Below, in pieces: positions 16,461-25,726 of a stretch of DNA of 64,000 bases (position 1 is its first letter; every line of letters starts with the position of its first letter). The notes under the pieces were generated by a model. The model worked only from the letters and a program-made list of their open reading frames with translations, was not told the DNA's origin and did no database searches. Both the position numbers and the translations under genes were made by a program. This DNA is from Haloferax marinisediminis. GTDB lineage: Archaea > Halobacteriota > Halobacteria > Halobacteriales > Haloferacaceae. Where the stretch lies: positions 1,736,001 to 1,800,000 of the forward strand of contig NZ_WKJP01000001.1 of the NCBI RefSeq assembly GCF_009674585.1, read 5' to 3'.

Positions 16461-17459
16461 ATGACAGAGACATTGTTCCTCACGAGCGACGACGTGAGTG
16501 GCTTGGCGACAGTCGCCGACTACGTCGATGCCGTCCGCGAGGGCTACAGACAACGCGGTAACGGGGCACCTGCGGAACCGCGGACGAAACTCCTCAACCG
16601 AGAGCCTCCGGGGATGTTCACCACCTACGCGGCCGTCCTCCCCGAGACGGGGGCCATGGGCGGATACATGTACTCTGCTGGCTTCGGCGAGACGGACGCG
16701 TGGTTCATGACGCCGCTCTTCGACGCCGAGTCGGGCAAGCCCCTCGCGCTCCTCGACGGCGCGAGTATGAACCCGTTCAAGACCGGCGCAGCAGGTGGCG
16801 TCGCCGTCGACGTCCTCGCTCGGGAAGACGCATCGACCGTCGCGGTCATCGGGAGTGGGGCACAGGCGAAGGGCCAACTTCGCGCAATCGACGCGGTTCG
16901 TGACCTCGAGACGGTCTGGGTCTACTCCCCGACGAAAGCAAACCGTGAACAGTTCGCCGGAGAGATGGACCGCGTCCTCGACGCGAGCGTCGCGGCCGTC
17001 GCCTCCAGTGCCGCTGCAGTCGAAGGGGCAGATATCGTCGTGACGGCGACAACCGCAGCAGAACCGGTGTTCGACGGCGACTTGCTCGAACCGGGTACCC
17101 ACGTCACTGCGATGGGGCAGTACCACCCGAAGAAGCGAGAACTCGACACGACGGCCATCGAGCGCGCGAAGTACGTTCCCGACTTGCGCGAGCGCGCAAC
17201 CATGGACGCCGGGTCGTTCCTCGCCGCCCTCGAAGCGGGTGTCGTCGACGAAGACCACATCTACGCCGAACTCGGTGACATCGTCGCCGGCGCGGTTCCC
17301 GGCCGCGAAGACGACGAGGAGATTACCGTCTTCGACAGCGGTGGCACGGGTATCGAAACGGTCGCTGCGGCGTACATGCTGTACGAGAAAGCCCGTGACG
17401 AGGGACTCGGGACGACCATCGACTTCTCACCCGCGAGCGAGTCGCTGACTGGGGAGTAG
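16461..17459 (+). CDS. Ornithine cyclodeaminase / mu-crystallin family dehydrogenase
   Basis: 332 aa. An NAD(P)-binding Rossmann motif VAVIGSGAQAKGQLRAI sits near residue 125, after the GGASM-type substrate region LLDGASMNPFKTGAAGGVAVD. The family includes ornithine cyclodeaminase and archaeal alanine dehydrogenase; the catalytic Lys and Asp positions look present (RTKLL, PDLRERATMD). Which reaction it runs cannot be settled by eye. Starts MTETLFLTSDDV at 16461; the earlier in-frame start overlaps the upstream intergenic region. Confidence 0.85.
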   Translation: MTETLFLTSDDVSGLATVADYVDAVREGYRQRGNGAPAEPRTKLLNREPPGMFTTYAAVLPETGAMGGYMYSAGFGETDAWFMTPLFDAESGKPLALLDGASMNPFKTGAAGGVAVDVLAREDASTVAVIGSGAQAKGQLRAIDAVRDLETVWVYSPTKANREQFAGEMDRVLDASVAAVASSAAAVEGADIVVTATTAAEPVFDGDLLEPGTHVTAMGQYHPKKRELDTTAIERAKYVPDLRERATMDAGSFLAALEAGVVDEDHIYAELGDIVAGAVPGREDDEEITVFDSGGTGIETVAAAYMLYEKARDEGLGTTIDFSPASESLTGE

Positions 17460-17520
17460 GCAGCGCCTGAGCAGTCTCCAGAGTTCACAAAAATAGCCCA
17501 CCGCGGGCGTCAGTACTGTT

Positions 17521-18072
17521 TCAGAACGTGTTTGGCCACGGCCGGGGGAAGTCTTCCGGAAGTTCGGTGGTTCCGGGTGCATCCGCAACACGTTCCGGGA
17601 CGATGGGGCACAGGACCACGGTTCCGGGCTTCGTAATCGTGACCAGACCTGCGACTTCCGCGTCTCGGATATCTTCGACGTCGTCGAAGAGCGCCTCCGG
17701 ATAGTGGGCCGAGACGTACGGCGAGTTTGCTATGTCTGTCACGTACTTCCCCGGTGCCGTTTTGACGAGGTTGACGTTCCAGTGCGGCGAATAGCCGGAT
17801 TCGCCGGGGATGAATTCCACGACTTGCGCCTGCCACTCTCGGTCACCACCGATGAGGAAGATGTCGTTCTCACCGCGTTCTGTCACCCCTTTTTCTACTC
17901 CCTTGGCGATGTAGTAGATTTCCTCTCCTTCGTACCATCCGTTCGCGACCTCGACTCTCGCTGCTGCGGTACCGGTCGCACCGACGCCGAGGGCGAGTCC
18001 CCCGACAACCAGTCCTGATGTTCGCAGGAACCGGCGACGCGTCGGTCTACTGTTCTGTGTCTCGTTGGTCAT
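17521..18072 (-). CDS. Tat-secreted single-domain protein (DUF7482-like)
   Basis: 183 aa. A Tat signal (TRRRFLRTSG then a hydrophobic run ending in TAAA) has no lipobox Cys, so the mature protein is released outside the membrane. The remaining about 140 residues form one domain with IPGESGYSPHWNVNLV in the middle and a conserved CPIVPE near the end. The same motifs occur twice in the lipoprotein at 35373. I recall this as a haloarchaeal domain of unknown function. Convergent with the cyclodeaminase-family gene. Confidence 0.7.
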   Translation of the reverse strand: MTNETQNSRPTRRRFLRTSGLVVGGLALGVGATGTAAARVEVANGWYEGEEIYYIAKGVEKGVTERGENDIFLIGGDREWQAQVVEFIPGESGYSPHWNVNLVKTAPGKYVTDIANSPYVSAHYPEALFDDVEDIRDAEVAGLVTITKPGTVVLCPIVPERVADAPGTTELPEDFPRPWPNTF

Positions 18073-18324
18073 TGTCGTTCACCAATCCGCTCGACGAGTC
18101 GGGCGAGAGCGTTTCTGCCCACCTGTCGAGTAAGTGAATCAGCGACGGATGAAGTGATAGCTGTTTTTCAAGATTACACAACAGTCTGTTCTGGTTCTCT
18201 TCCAAATCAGGAGCAAGTGTGGTCTCAACAGTCCGTATCGAGTGAATTACTGGTGGTGCGTTTCGGTGCGAGACTCTCGACAACGGCCCAGAAGTCGTCG
18301 ACAGCACGAACGAATCGCGGCCTG

Positions 18325-18735
18325 TCACACCGTCAGTCGCGCAACCCGCTCGACTGCCTCGACGACGAACGGGAGGAGGGCCAACGCGCCGGTGACGACG
18401 ACTGCAGGGACGATGACGCCCGCCCAGAACCATCCGAAGTGGACCTGTGCTGCGGCACCGAGCAGTGAGGTGCCACCGACGACGAGACTGTAGTACGCAG
18501 AGCGAACGGGAAGCGTCGGCAGATGCCCGGGACGAGGCCACGAGCCAGTCGAGACGTACTCACCGCGGTAGGTTCCGACGGCCGCAGCGCTCACAGTGAG
18601 TGCCGTGAGGCCAGACAACGACACCGCTTCCGGTGGCGTCGCGGCCAAGAGCATCCAGAGTATCGGGATGGCGAGCACCGACACCTCCCACGCGGCGAAG
18701 AACACCTGGTCGAGCCATCGGTCGACCCGCTTCAT
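18325..18735 (-). CDS. Membrane protein, unknown
   Basis: 136 aa with four hydrophobic segments (about 12-32, 38-55, 76-94, 98-122) after the opening MKRVDRWLDQVFFAAWEVS. No family motif recognised. ATG 18735 is chosen because it sits directly before the first helix; the open frame upstream to 18822 has irregular codon use. A 250-bp gap without genes follows up to the secreted protein. The pelota stop is 145 bp upstream on the same strand. Confidence 0.6.
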   Translation of the reverse strand: MKRVDRWLDQVFFAAWEVSVLAIPILWMLLAATPPEAVSLSGLTALTVSAAAVGTYRGEYVSTGSWPRPGHLPTLPVRSAYYSLVVGGTSLLGAAAQVHFGWFWAGVIVPAVVVTGALALLPFVVEAVERVARLTV

Positions 18736-18880
18736 GGTCTTCGGTAACGCACCTAGAGACACACTGTACTGTTGGTGTCGGGAAGCTAAACGGTTGCTCC
18801 GAGTAGACGCAGCTGTACCCAACCGAGAACGAACGACGACTTCGAATTTGTGGCCTGCCGGCGGTGAACACCGGGAATTC

Positions 18881-19951
18881 TTACTGCAGGCGGTACCGGA
18901 GAATCGCGGCGATGCCGCCGAGGTTCTTCAACTGCTCACCGGGTTGGAACTCCGCAGAGAAGACGGTCACCTCACCGCCTTTCTGTTCGACCGAGTCGAT
19001 GATGTCGTTCACGTCGATGTCCCAGTCGCCCTCGCCCTGGCGCTCTGCACGGAGTCGAGAGTCGAGCAGAAGCAGGTTCTCGATTGCGCCGTAGTCGGCC
19101 GCTTCGGCCACCTGTTGGACGCCGTAGGCGGCCTTCGCGCCGGTCGAGATGTTCTCCATCAACTCGTCGATGAGGTTCGCTTCCTCGGCGATACGTGTCT
19201 GCTTCTGTACGTCGTCGACGGCGCCGCGTTTGAGCACCTCGTGGACGCCGCGGTCACCCACACCGGCAGTGTCGACGGTGGTGACGATGTTCTCGGCCAC
19301 GTCCGCGTAGTTCTCTTCGAGGTAGTCCATCGCGTCGTTCTTCGTAAAGCCCGGTCCGGCGAGGATGATCGCGTCGACGTCGAGGTGCGAGAGCGCCGAC
19401 CCGAGTTCGTCGAACAGTTCCGAGCGCGGGCGAGCGTACTCGCCCTTCCCGGTTGGTTTCGTGAGCGACGCGTACTCTTCGGTGCCGTACTGAGCGACCG
19501 TGTGAATGTAGGCTGCACCTTCTTCGACCGTCGCGATAGCTACGTCGGGGTTCTCGGCCGCCTCCTCGGCCGTCTCGATGCGGTCGATTTGGTCTGCCTT
19601 GAAGTGTTTCTCGATGGTTATCTCGGCGCGTTCTTCGACGTTGATCGTGTGGTGGTGACCGAGTTGGTCCTCGCGGGAACACGAGACGATGACGCCACCG
19701 ACGCGGAGTCGGTTGGCGAAGCGAGCGAACTCGATATCGTCGACTTCGATGGTGACGTGGAGGTGTTCGCGCTCGCCGCCAGTGTCTCGCATCTGGTCGT
19801 CGTCGCGTTGGATACGACGAGTCGTGTCACCGGAGACGAGGTCACCCGGTTCGAGTACGTACGAGAGGTGCCAGAGGTCGTCGACGTTCTCGGGGACGAG
19901 CGTGATTCGCTCGCGCCCCTCTTCGCCCCGACCGCGGCTAGAGATGCGCAT
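18881..19951 (-). CDS. pelA: mRNA surveillance protein pelota (Dom34)
   Basis: 356 aa, three domains. The N-terminal Sm-like domain (about 1-130) carries the [13 protein letters not shown] region; the central domain (about 135-260) has [16 protein letters not shown]; the C-terminal eL30-like domain (about 265-356) ends [25 protein letters not shown]. It splits stalled ribosomes with the aEF1A/ABCE1 system. It lacks the GGQ of release factor aRF1, as expected. The ribosome-rescue gene rqcH lies 1.7 kb away on the same strand. Confidence 0.96.
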   Translation of the reverse strand: MRISSRGRGEEGRERITLVPENVDDLWHLSYVLEPGDLVSGDTTRRIQRDDDQMRDTGGEREHLHVTIEVDDIEFARFANRLRVGGVIVSCSREDQLGHHHTINVEERAEITIEKHFKADQIDRIETAEEAAENPDVAIATVEEGAAYIHTVAQYGTEEYASLTKPTGKGEYARPRSELFDELGSALSHLDVDAIILAGPGFTKNDAMDYLEENYADVAENIVTTVDTAGVGDRGVHEVLKRGAVDDVQKQTRIAEEANLIDELMENISTGAKAAYGVQQVAEAADYGAIENLLLLDSRLRAERQGEGDWDIDVNDIIDSVEQKGGEVTVFSAEFQPGEQLKNLGGIAAILRYRLQ

Positions 19952-19996
19952 ATACGTCCGGTCGTCGCGGAACGGAAAAGAGTCCTGCTATCGTGG

Positions 19997-20692
19997 CTAC
20001 CAGCTCGCCTGTTTGCCGGCACCGTCGGCGTAGCCTCGTGCCCACAGATAGTACGTCGTTACCTGCACGTAGAACAGGACGAAGACACCGACGAGGATAA
20101 TCGAGAGGAGCCCACCGACGGTCCCGAGGACGACGGCGACCACGATTGCCAGCAGCCACGCGATGGCGTACTCACCCGTGAAGGCACCGCTGACGATGGT
20201 CCGGACGTCGAAGCCAGCACTGAGGGTTCCCTCGATTGCGAAGTTCGCTCCTGCGGCAGGGACGAGGTAGCCAACGAGGAGCGAGAGGGCGAACACGAGC
20301 AGTCCACCGACCGCCGTGAGGAGGAGGAGACCGATGTTGAGGCTTGGTTCCGGTGCTGGCACAGACCCCGGTTGTGAGGTTACCTCTGCGACGGTGAACG
20401 TCCCGAACGCGAAGACGACGGCAAAGATGACCGACGGGACGATGGCGATGAGCGACCAGACGAGCGTCACGACGAACAGTTTCAGTCCATCGACGATGAG
20501 GCCGCCCCAGTCAGTGAACGACGGTGCTGCGTCCTCACCCCGTGCAGCGGCCCGCATGGCCCTGACGAAGTAGCCCTGCAAGATAATCGCCGGGAGGATG
20601 AGCACAGAGAGCAGCGAGAGAACACCGCCGATAATCGTAGTCGCAACCCAGTCGTCGCTTCGCGTGAGGAACTGCAGTGCGTCGGAGAGCAT
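19997..20692 (-). CDS. DUF4013 membrane protein (copy 1)
   Basis: 231 aa with about five or six membrane helices. The opening MLSDALQFLTRSDDWVATTIIGGVLSLLS and the following GYFVRAMRAAARGEDAAPSFTDWGGL match DUF4013. It is a paralogue of the next gene upstream (20760-21470), sharing the same opening pattern. Function unknown. Head-to-tail tandem arrangement, 67 bp apart. Confidence 0.85.
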   Translation of the reverse strand: MLSDALQFLTRSDDWVATTIIGGVLSLLSVLILPAIILQGYFVRAMRAAARGEDAAPSFTDWGGLIVDGLKLFVVTLVWSLIAIVPSVIFAVVFAFGTFTVAEVTSQPGSVPAPEPSLNIGLLLLTAVGGLLVFALSLLVGYLVPAAGANFAIEGTLSAGFDVRTIVSGAFTGEYAIAWLLAIVVAVVLGTVGGLLSIILVGVFVLFYVQVTTYYLWARGYADGAGKQASW

Positions 20693-20759
20693 CGTGAGAA
20701 TGTGTCGCTCCGCTAGTGGCTTAGATATACCGTCGAAAATTCGATTTTTGACTGACAGC

Positions 20760-21470
20760 TCAGACGGCGGGTTGTTCGCCCGGCATCTCGCCTTCGTCCA
20801 TCATCTCGATGTCGTGGAGTTCGCCCCACGTCGTGCCGATGATGTAGTAGGCAGCGACAGCAGCGTAGAACGTCACGAACGCGCCGACGACGAAGCCGAG
20901 CAGCGGGATGATGTTCAGGATGCCGACGATGAGGGACGCCGCGAACAGCACGACGAACGCCGTGAGCCACGCAGTCGCGTACTTACCCGAGGTCAGGATG
21001 GGACGGAGTTCACCGAACTCGAACGCCGCACCCATGCGGTCGGTCTCTGCGTAGTTCGCGAGGGCCGCCGGGATGAGGTACGCGGCGAGGATGCCGAGGA
21101 CGAACGCCACGAGGAGACCGAGGAGGCCGACGAGGCCACCAAAGACACCAGCAGCGTCAGAGCCGCCACCTGCGACCGCGCCAAGGGCGCCGATGAAGGC
21201 GAACGCGATGAAGATGGCTAACGGGATGAGGGCATACACGAACATGATCGCGAAGCCTTTCAGCCCGTCTATCAACATGTCGCCCCAGTCGTCGAATTCG
21301 GGCGGTCGTTCGTCACCACGCATCGTCGTCCGGACGACCCGCAGGAGGTAGCCGATGACGATGAACGAGGGGATGATGAGGAAGCTCAACAGGCCGAGTA
21401 CACCGCCGATGAGGACTGTCTTTACCCAGTCTTCTCCATTGCGGAGGTAATTGATTGATTCTGAAAGCAT
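20760..21470 (-). CDS. DUF4013 membrane protein (copy 2)
   Basis: 236 aa. Same architecture as the neighbouring copy: MLSESINYLRNGEDWVKTVLIGGV, then GYLLRVVRTTMRGDERPPEFDDWGDML, then repeated hydrophobic helices. The central loop contains a Gly/Ala-rich run. The acidic tail (DIEMMDEGEMPGEQPAV) is unique to this copy. The pair probably arose by tandem duplication. Upstream lie 214 bp without genes and then rqcH. Confidence 0.85.
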   Translation of the reverse strand: MLSESINYLRNGEDWVKTVLIGGVLGLLSFLIIPSFIVIGYLLRVVRTTMRGDERPPEFDDWGDMLIDGLKGFAIMFVYALIPLAIFIAFAFIGALGAVAGGGSDAAGVFGGLVGLLGLLVAFVLGILAAYLIPAALANYAETDRMGAAFEFGELRPILTSGKYATAWLTAFVVLFAASLIVGILNIIPLLGFVVGAFVTFYAAVAAYYIIGTTWGELHDIEMMDEGEMPGEQPAV

Positions 21471-21684
21471 CGGAATTCACCGAGCGCCGCAACCCGACCA
21501 TTGAGGCATCGAGCCAACTGGTCACAAGTAGGTAATACGCATGCGCTCGAGAATCATTACGGTGAGAAAGTATATAATCTTGCACCAAAGGTTCTCGAAT
21601 AATGGACAGTTAATCCATCATTCTGGTGAAATTCGGAGTCAAGTGGTGAACTGACTGTTCGGTTATCGAACGCCCTCGGCGAGA

Positions 21685-23790
21685 TTACTCGTCGAGGATG
21701 TCACTCCCACCCGGTGGGAGGAACTCCTGAATCTGGTCGGGTGATGCGATTTTTCTGACGAACGATTTGTCTTTGAATCGCTCGCGGAGGCGACGGTAAC
21801 AGAGTTTTGCGGCGTCGTTTTGGGCATACTGGCCGGGCGTGAGCGTGAGCATCGTCTCCGTGCGCGTCTCGATTGCCGACGGTGGCCCTCCGACGACGCG
21901 CGTCTCGTCTTCACACTGGATGCCGACCGCGACCTTGGCCGGGATGTCGTCGAAGTAGCGCCGGTCGCCCCGAATGACGAAGCTCCCTTTCTCTATGTAC
22001 TCGCCCGATTCGGGCGTCTTCGACACCTGCGAAGGCTCGACCATGTAGGCGTCGTCGGCGAATCGTCCCTCTTTCCAGATGGAGGAGTACGACACGGCGA
22101 ACTGTGCGGCCTCCCGAAGCGTCTCTTCGGAGAAGTCCACTTTCTCGGCGGGTTCGCTCGGCCCGGTGGCTTTCAGGAGGGTGACGGGACCACCGTGTGC
22201 CTGCGTGTGGAAGAAGCGGTCGTACTTGCTCATGTACTTCTTCACCAACTCCTCGTTCTGGTCTGCGTTGCGGCCGCCCACGACGAGGTAGCCGTCGGAC
22301 GTGTGGAACCAGCGGAAGCGCTCGAACCAGTGTTCCGTGGACTTGACCGGGACCGAACTGAGCGAGAGCCAATCGGTCTCTTCGGGTTCCTCGTCTTCCG
22401 TCTCGTCCGTATCTGAATCCTCGGCCTCCCACTCGTCGCGACGGCGTTTTGCTGCCTCTAACTCCTCGCGAGTGTCTTCGATAGCCGCGAGCGCACCCTC
22501 TTTCTTCTCTTGGATGCGCTTGGCCTCGGTGTACAGGCGGTTGGCGTTCTTCTCGACACCCATCGAGACGTCGACGGTGACCGTGGTGTCGTCGAGGGCG
22601 ATGGTGACCGTCCCGTTCGCCCCATCGACGTTCGTGACTGCTTCGGCCGCTGGAATCCCTTGCTCGGCGCCGTCTTCGAGTTTCGTGGCGATGTCGTCCC
22701 ATGGAACGCCCTGTTCACGGGCACCCCGAACGGTCGAGATGACGTCGTCCACCAAGTCGTAGTTGGCGTAGAGGAGTTCGGCGCGCTGTCGTTCTTCCTG
22801 TGCCTGTTCGTCGAAGCCTTCGATCGCCTGTTCTTGCTGTTCGATGATGCGCTCTTGTTTGGCGATTTGCGCTTCGAAGTCGGGGCGGTTGGAGGCCGCC
22901 TCTTGCTCGTCAGCGGTCAAATCGAGGCGGAAGAAGTACTCGTCGAGCGCCTCGTTGAACGTGTCGTAGGCCTCTTCGTCGTAGCCCTCGTTCTGGTGTT
23001 CTTGCAGTGGGAAGGGAGTCACGTCGACGACTGCCTCGTCGTCGTCGAGGTAGATTCGTGGGTCGAACTCGCCGGACCGAACCTGGTGGCGGAGTTCGAC
23101 GATGGCGTCGTAGATGGCGTCGTAGTCCTCGTCCGTCGCGTCGGCGATGTCGAGGGTCTTGTCTACACCCGCACGGGTGCACACTTCCTCGGCGTAGAGG
23201 CCACCGAGATTCAGTTGCGTCGCGATGGTGCGGACGACGTCGGTGTCCGACTGTTCCATGTGGCGGCCGAGGGCGTCGCGACTGATGGTCAGTGGGTCGA
23301 GGCGAGAAGAGGGATACTCGTACTGCGACCCTGGTGCGACGGTCCGCGACTTGAGACGGACTGTCTCCAGACTGCGGACGACGTCCCCCGTCTCGTCGAG
23401 GATGGCGATGTTTCCTTGCCCAAAGAGTTCGACGACGATTTTCGTGTTCTCGTCGCCGCGTTCGAACGAGAACGTGAGGATGCGGTCGAACTCGTACTGC
23501 TCGACGCCGGCGAAGTCGGCCCCGCTGAGTCGGTTGCGGAGCATCATCGCGAAGTTCGGCGGTCGGCCGGGGGCGTCCGGAACGTGCTCTTGTGCAGCGA
23601 GGTGTGCGCGTTTGATGTCGCCGACTTCCAAGAGGAGTTCGAGACGGCCACGGTCGAAGTCCCGCATCTTGAGGCGAAGCAGGTCGTCGCCGTAGAGGTA
23701 CGCCTTGTCGACCTTCGCACCCTCGTACCGGTTCAACTCGGTGACGAGAGCCGCGAGGTCGACGCTCGTGAGTTCCCGCTTCGGGTCCAT
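21685..23790 (-). CDS. rqcH: Ribosome rescue protein RqcH (NEMF homologue)
   Basis: 701 aa. NFACT-N domain (about 1-190) with the functional DR pair at residues 102-103 (FDRIL), helix-hairpin-helix and coiled-coil region (about 330-480), and NFACT-R domain (about 505-640) containing HWFERFRWFHTSDGYLVVGGRNA. In bacteria and archaea RqcH recruits tRNA-Ala to tag stalled nascent chains. ATG 23790 is used because upstream in-frame residues (to 24045) lie over the start of the divergent gene and have no NFACT features. Confidence 0.95.
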   Translation of the reverse strand: MDPKRELTSVDLAALVTELNRYEGAKVDKAYLYGDDLLRLKMRDFDRGRLELLLEVGDIKRAHLAAQEHVPDAPGRPPNFAMMLRNRLSGADFAGVEQYEFDRILTFSFERGDENTKIVVELFGQGNIAILDETGDVVRSLETVRLKSRTVAPGSQYEYPSSRLDPLTISRDALGRHMEQSDTDVVRTIATQLNLGGLYAEEVCTRAGVDKTLDIADATDEDYDAIYDAIVELRHQVRSGEFDPRIYLDDDEAVVDVTPFPLQEHQNEGYDEEAYDTFNEALDEYFFRLDLTADEQEAASNRPDFEAQIAKQERIIEQQEQAIEGFDEQAQEERQRAELLYANYDLVDDVISTVRGAREQGVPWDDIATKLEDGAEQGIPAAEAVTNVDGANGTVTIALDDTTVTVDVSMGVEKNANRLYTEAKRIQEKKEGALAAIEDTREELEAAKRRRDEWEAEDSDTDETEDEEPEETDWLSLSSVPVKSTEHWFERFRWFHTSDGYLVVGGRNADQNEELVKKYMSKYDRFFHTQAHGGPVTLLKATGPSEPAEKVDFSEETLREAAQFAVSYSSIWKEGRFADDAYMVEPSQVSKTPESGEYIEKGSFVIRGDRRYFDDIPAKVAVGIQCEDETRVVGGPPSAIETRTETMLTLTPGQYAQNDAAKLCYRRLRERFKDKSFVRKIASPDQIQEFLPPGGSDILDE

Positions 23791-23887
23791 GGACTCGCTT
23801 TTTGTCGGCGAAGGAAAAGGGGTGTCGTTTCGGCAGGTCGGTTCGCGGGAGAAGACACTTACCACCGTGTCTAGATGTGTCGGATAG

Positions 23888-25249
23888 ATGACTGCCCGCA
23901 CTGTTCTCTTCGCCCTCCTCCTCGTCGCGGCCGTGTTCCCGGCCGCGATGGGACCGGCAGCGGCCAGTTCGCCGCCAGAACCAGTCTGTGGCGTCTGTAG
24001 CGGCCCGTTCGAGAGCGCCGCACGCGACGCAGGTATCGACCTCACCGTCGAATCCAGCCATCTCCACGTCTCGGTCGGTGACGACGGAACGGGTCAGTGG
24101 ACTGCCCTCGTCACCGTCGACGAACAGTCCGCTGCAACCTTCCACGAGAATCCCGACCAACTCGAGCGGGCGGTTCGACAGACGTTCGAGAGCCATCGCG
24201 TGTTCGTCGACGACCCACAGAACCTCGACAGCCGAATCCACGACCGAACCGTCATCGTCACCTTCGAGGTTCCGGAGATGACGACACAGGCCTACGGCGA
24301 CGTACTCCTCATCGACTACTTCAACGCCGATGGCAACACGCGGTCCGTCTACGTCGACACCGACGAATTCACCGTCCAGGGTCCCGACGGGACCGTGCTC
24401 GTCAACGACCCGCCGAGACTGCATACTGGCTTCGAGAAGTCAGTGACGTGGGTCACCGGACCGGAAGACAACCTGTACATCGACGACGAAACCTACCTCG
24501 CGTTCGCCCCCGACCACAGCATCTCGACCCAGATTGCTGCCGATGTGAGTATCGCCGCCGACTCGTCTTCGTATCTGCTTCCGGATCTCGTCGGTGCCGC
24601 GCTGTTCCCGACGCTGTTGATGGCACTCGGTGTCGCTGGCGTTCGGTACCTCACGCGACGACTCTCCACAGATACAGAATCGGTGCAGGCACTCGGCTAC
24701 CTCGTCTCGGGGCTTGGTATGGCGTGGATGGTCGCGCTCGTCGCGCTCGGGATGGTCTCCGGTGGACTCAGCGTGATTGCGTTGACACTCGGCGTACAGT
24801 TCGTTTTCGTCGGTCTCGTCGCTGCCAGACGACCAGCGTCGCTCACCTTCTGGCGACTCGTCGCCGTTGCCGTGGTCCCACCCATCGCGGTCGCCACCTT
24901 CGTCTCGCTCTTCACGAACACGTCTCAACTGTGGGGCGTTCCGAGCGCGCTTTCGCTCGGCGCGACCGTCGCACTCTTTCTGCCGTTCGGCTACGCCACC
25001 CGACGAGAGTTGGACTGGCGTCCATTCGCCGTCGCCATCGTCGCCGCGCCGGTCGTCTTCACTATCCCGACACTGCCCATCGGTGGGTTCGGTCCTGCGT
25101 TCATGGCGATGCTGCTCGTCGGGTGGACGCTTCTCACCCTCGCTGCAGGGACGCTCGTGTACCGGCTTGGGTGGGCACTCGGTGGGGAGTCGAACGCGCG
25201 GCCTGCTCCGCAATCGTCAGGTAGTCGCCCGCAAAACCACGGGACATGA
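23888..25249 (+). CDS. Exported multi-pass membrane protein, haloarchaeal
   Basis: 453 aa. A cleavable-looking signal (about 1-27, ending AAASS) precedes an external domain of about 190 residues with a CGVCSG motif, then seven or eight helices (about 230-435). The external part is predicted beta-rich. I cannot name the family. Its stop overlaps the start of a GNAT gene (ATGA at 25246-25249), so expression is coupled. Possibly a sensor or assembly factor, but no direct evidence. Confidence 0.7.
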   Translation: MTARTVLFALLLVAAVFPAAMGPAAASSPPEPVCGVCSGPFESAARDAGIDLTVESSHLHVSVGDDGTGQWTALVTVDEQSAATFHENPDQLERAVRQTFESHRVFVDDPQNLDSRIHDRTVIVTFEVPEMTTQAYGDVLLIDYFNADGNTRSVYVDTDEFTVQGPDGTVLVNDPPRLHTGFEKSVTWVTGPEDNLYIDDETYLAFAPDHSISTQIAADVSIAADSSSYLLPDLVGAALFPTLLMALGVAGVRYLTRRLSTDTESVQALGYLVSGLGMAWMVALVALGMVSGGLSVIALTLGVQFVFVGLVAARRPASLTFWRLVAVAVVPPIAVATFVSLFTNTSQLWGVPSALSLGATVALFLPFGYATRRELDWRPFAVAIVAAPVVFTIPTLPIGGFGPAFMAMLLVGWTLLTLAAGTLVYRLGWALGGESNARPAPQSSGSRPQNHGT

Positions 25250-25689
25250 CCGAAACCGAAGTCCGTGTCGTCACGACCGACGCGGAGCGGGAAGACGCAT
25301 TCGCCGTCCGGAAGGCCGTGTTCGTGGACGAACAGGGTGTCGACGAAGAAATCGAGTGGGACGAGTTCGACGAACCCGACGCCGACGCCGTTCACTTCGT
25401 CGCCTATCAGGACGACGAGGCCATCGGCGCGGCCCGACTCCGGGAGTACGAACCCGGTGTTGGAAAAGTCGAACGCGTCGCAGTCCTCGAATCTGCTCGT
25501 GGAGCGGGATGGGGCCGTCGACTCATGGAGACGCTAGAATCCGAAGCAGGAACACGGGGATTCGACACGCTCGTACTCCACGGACAGACCTCTGCGGAAG
25601 GGTTCTACCACGGACTCGACTACGAGACGACGAGCGACGTGTTCGACGAAGCGGGCATTCCGCACGTGAAGATGGAGAAGTCGTTGTAG
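25246..25689 (+). CDS. GNAT acetyltransferase (YjcF-like)
   Basis: 147 aa. Signatures are FVDEQGVDEEIEWDEFD near the N-terminus, VERVAVLESARGAGWGRRLM (acetyl-CoA loop), and the C-terminal AGIPHVKMEKSL, all typical of YjcF-type GNAT proteins. Usually a single-domain enzyme with unknown acceptor. Start overlaps the stop of the preceding membrane protein gene, giving a two-gene operon. Converges with the MscS gene. Confidence 0.9.
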   Translation: MTETEVRVVTTDAEREDAFAVRKAVFVDEQGVDEEIEWDEFDEPDADAVHFVAYQDDEAIGAARLREYEPGVGKVERVAVLESARGAGWGRRLMETLESEAGTRGFDTLVLHGQTSAEGFYHGLDYETTSDVFDEAGIPHVKMEKSL

Positions 25690-25726
25690 GCGACGAAGAG
25701 GCCCGAAACGGAGGGCAGTCGCGTCG

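Noticed and set aside
18596-20377. A 593-codon frame antisense to pelota and DUF4013
   Set aside because: Shadow of two well-supported genes; Val/Asp-rich antisense composition and no motif.
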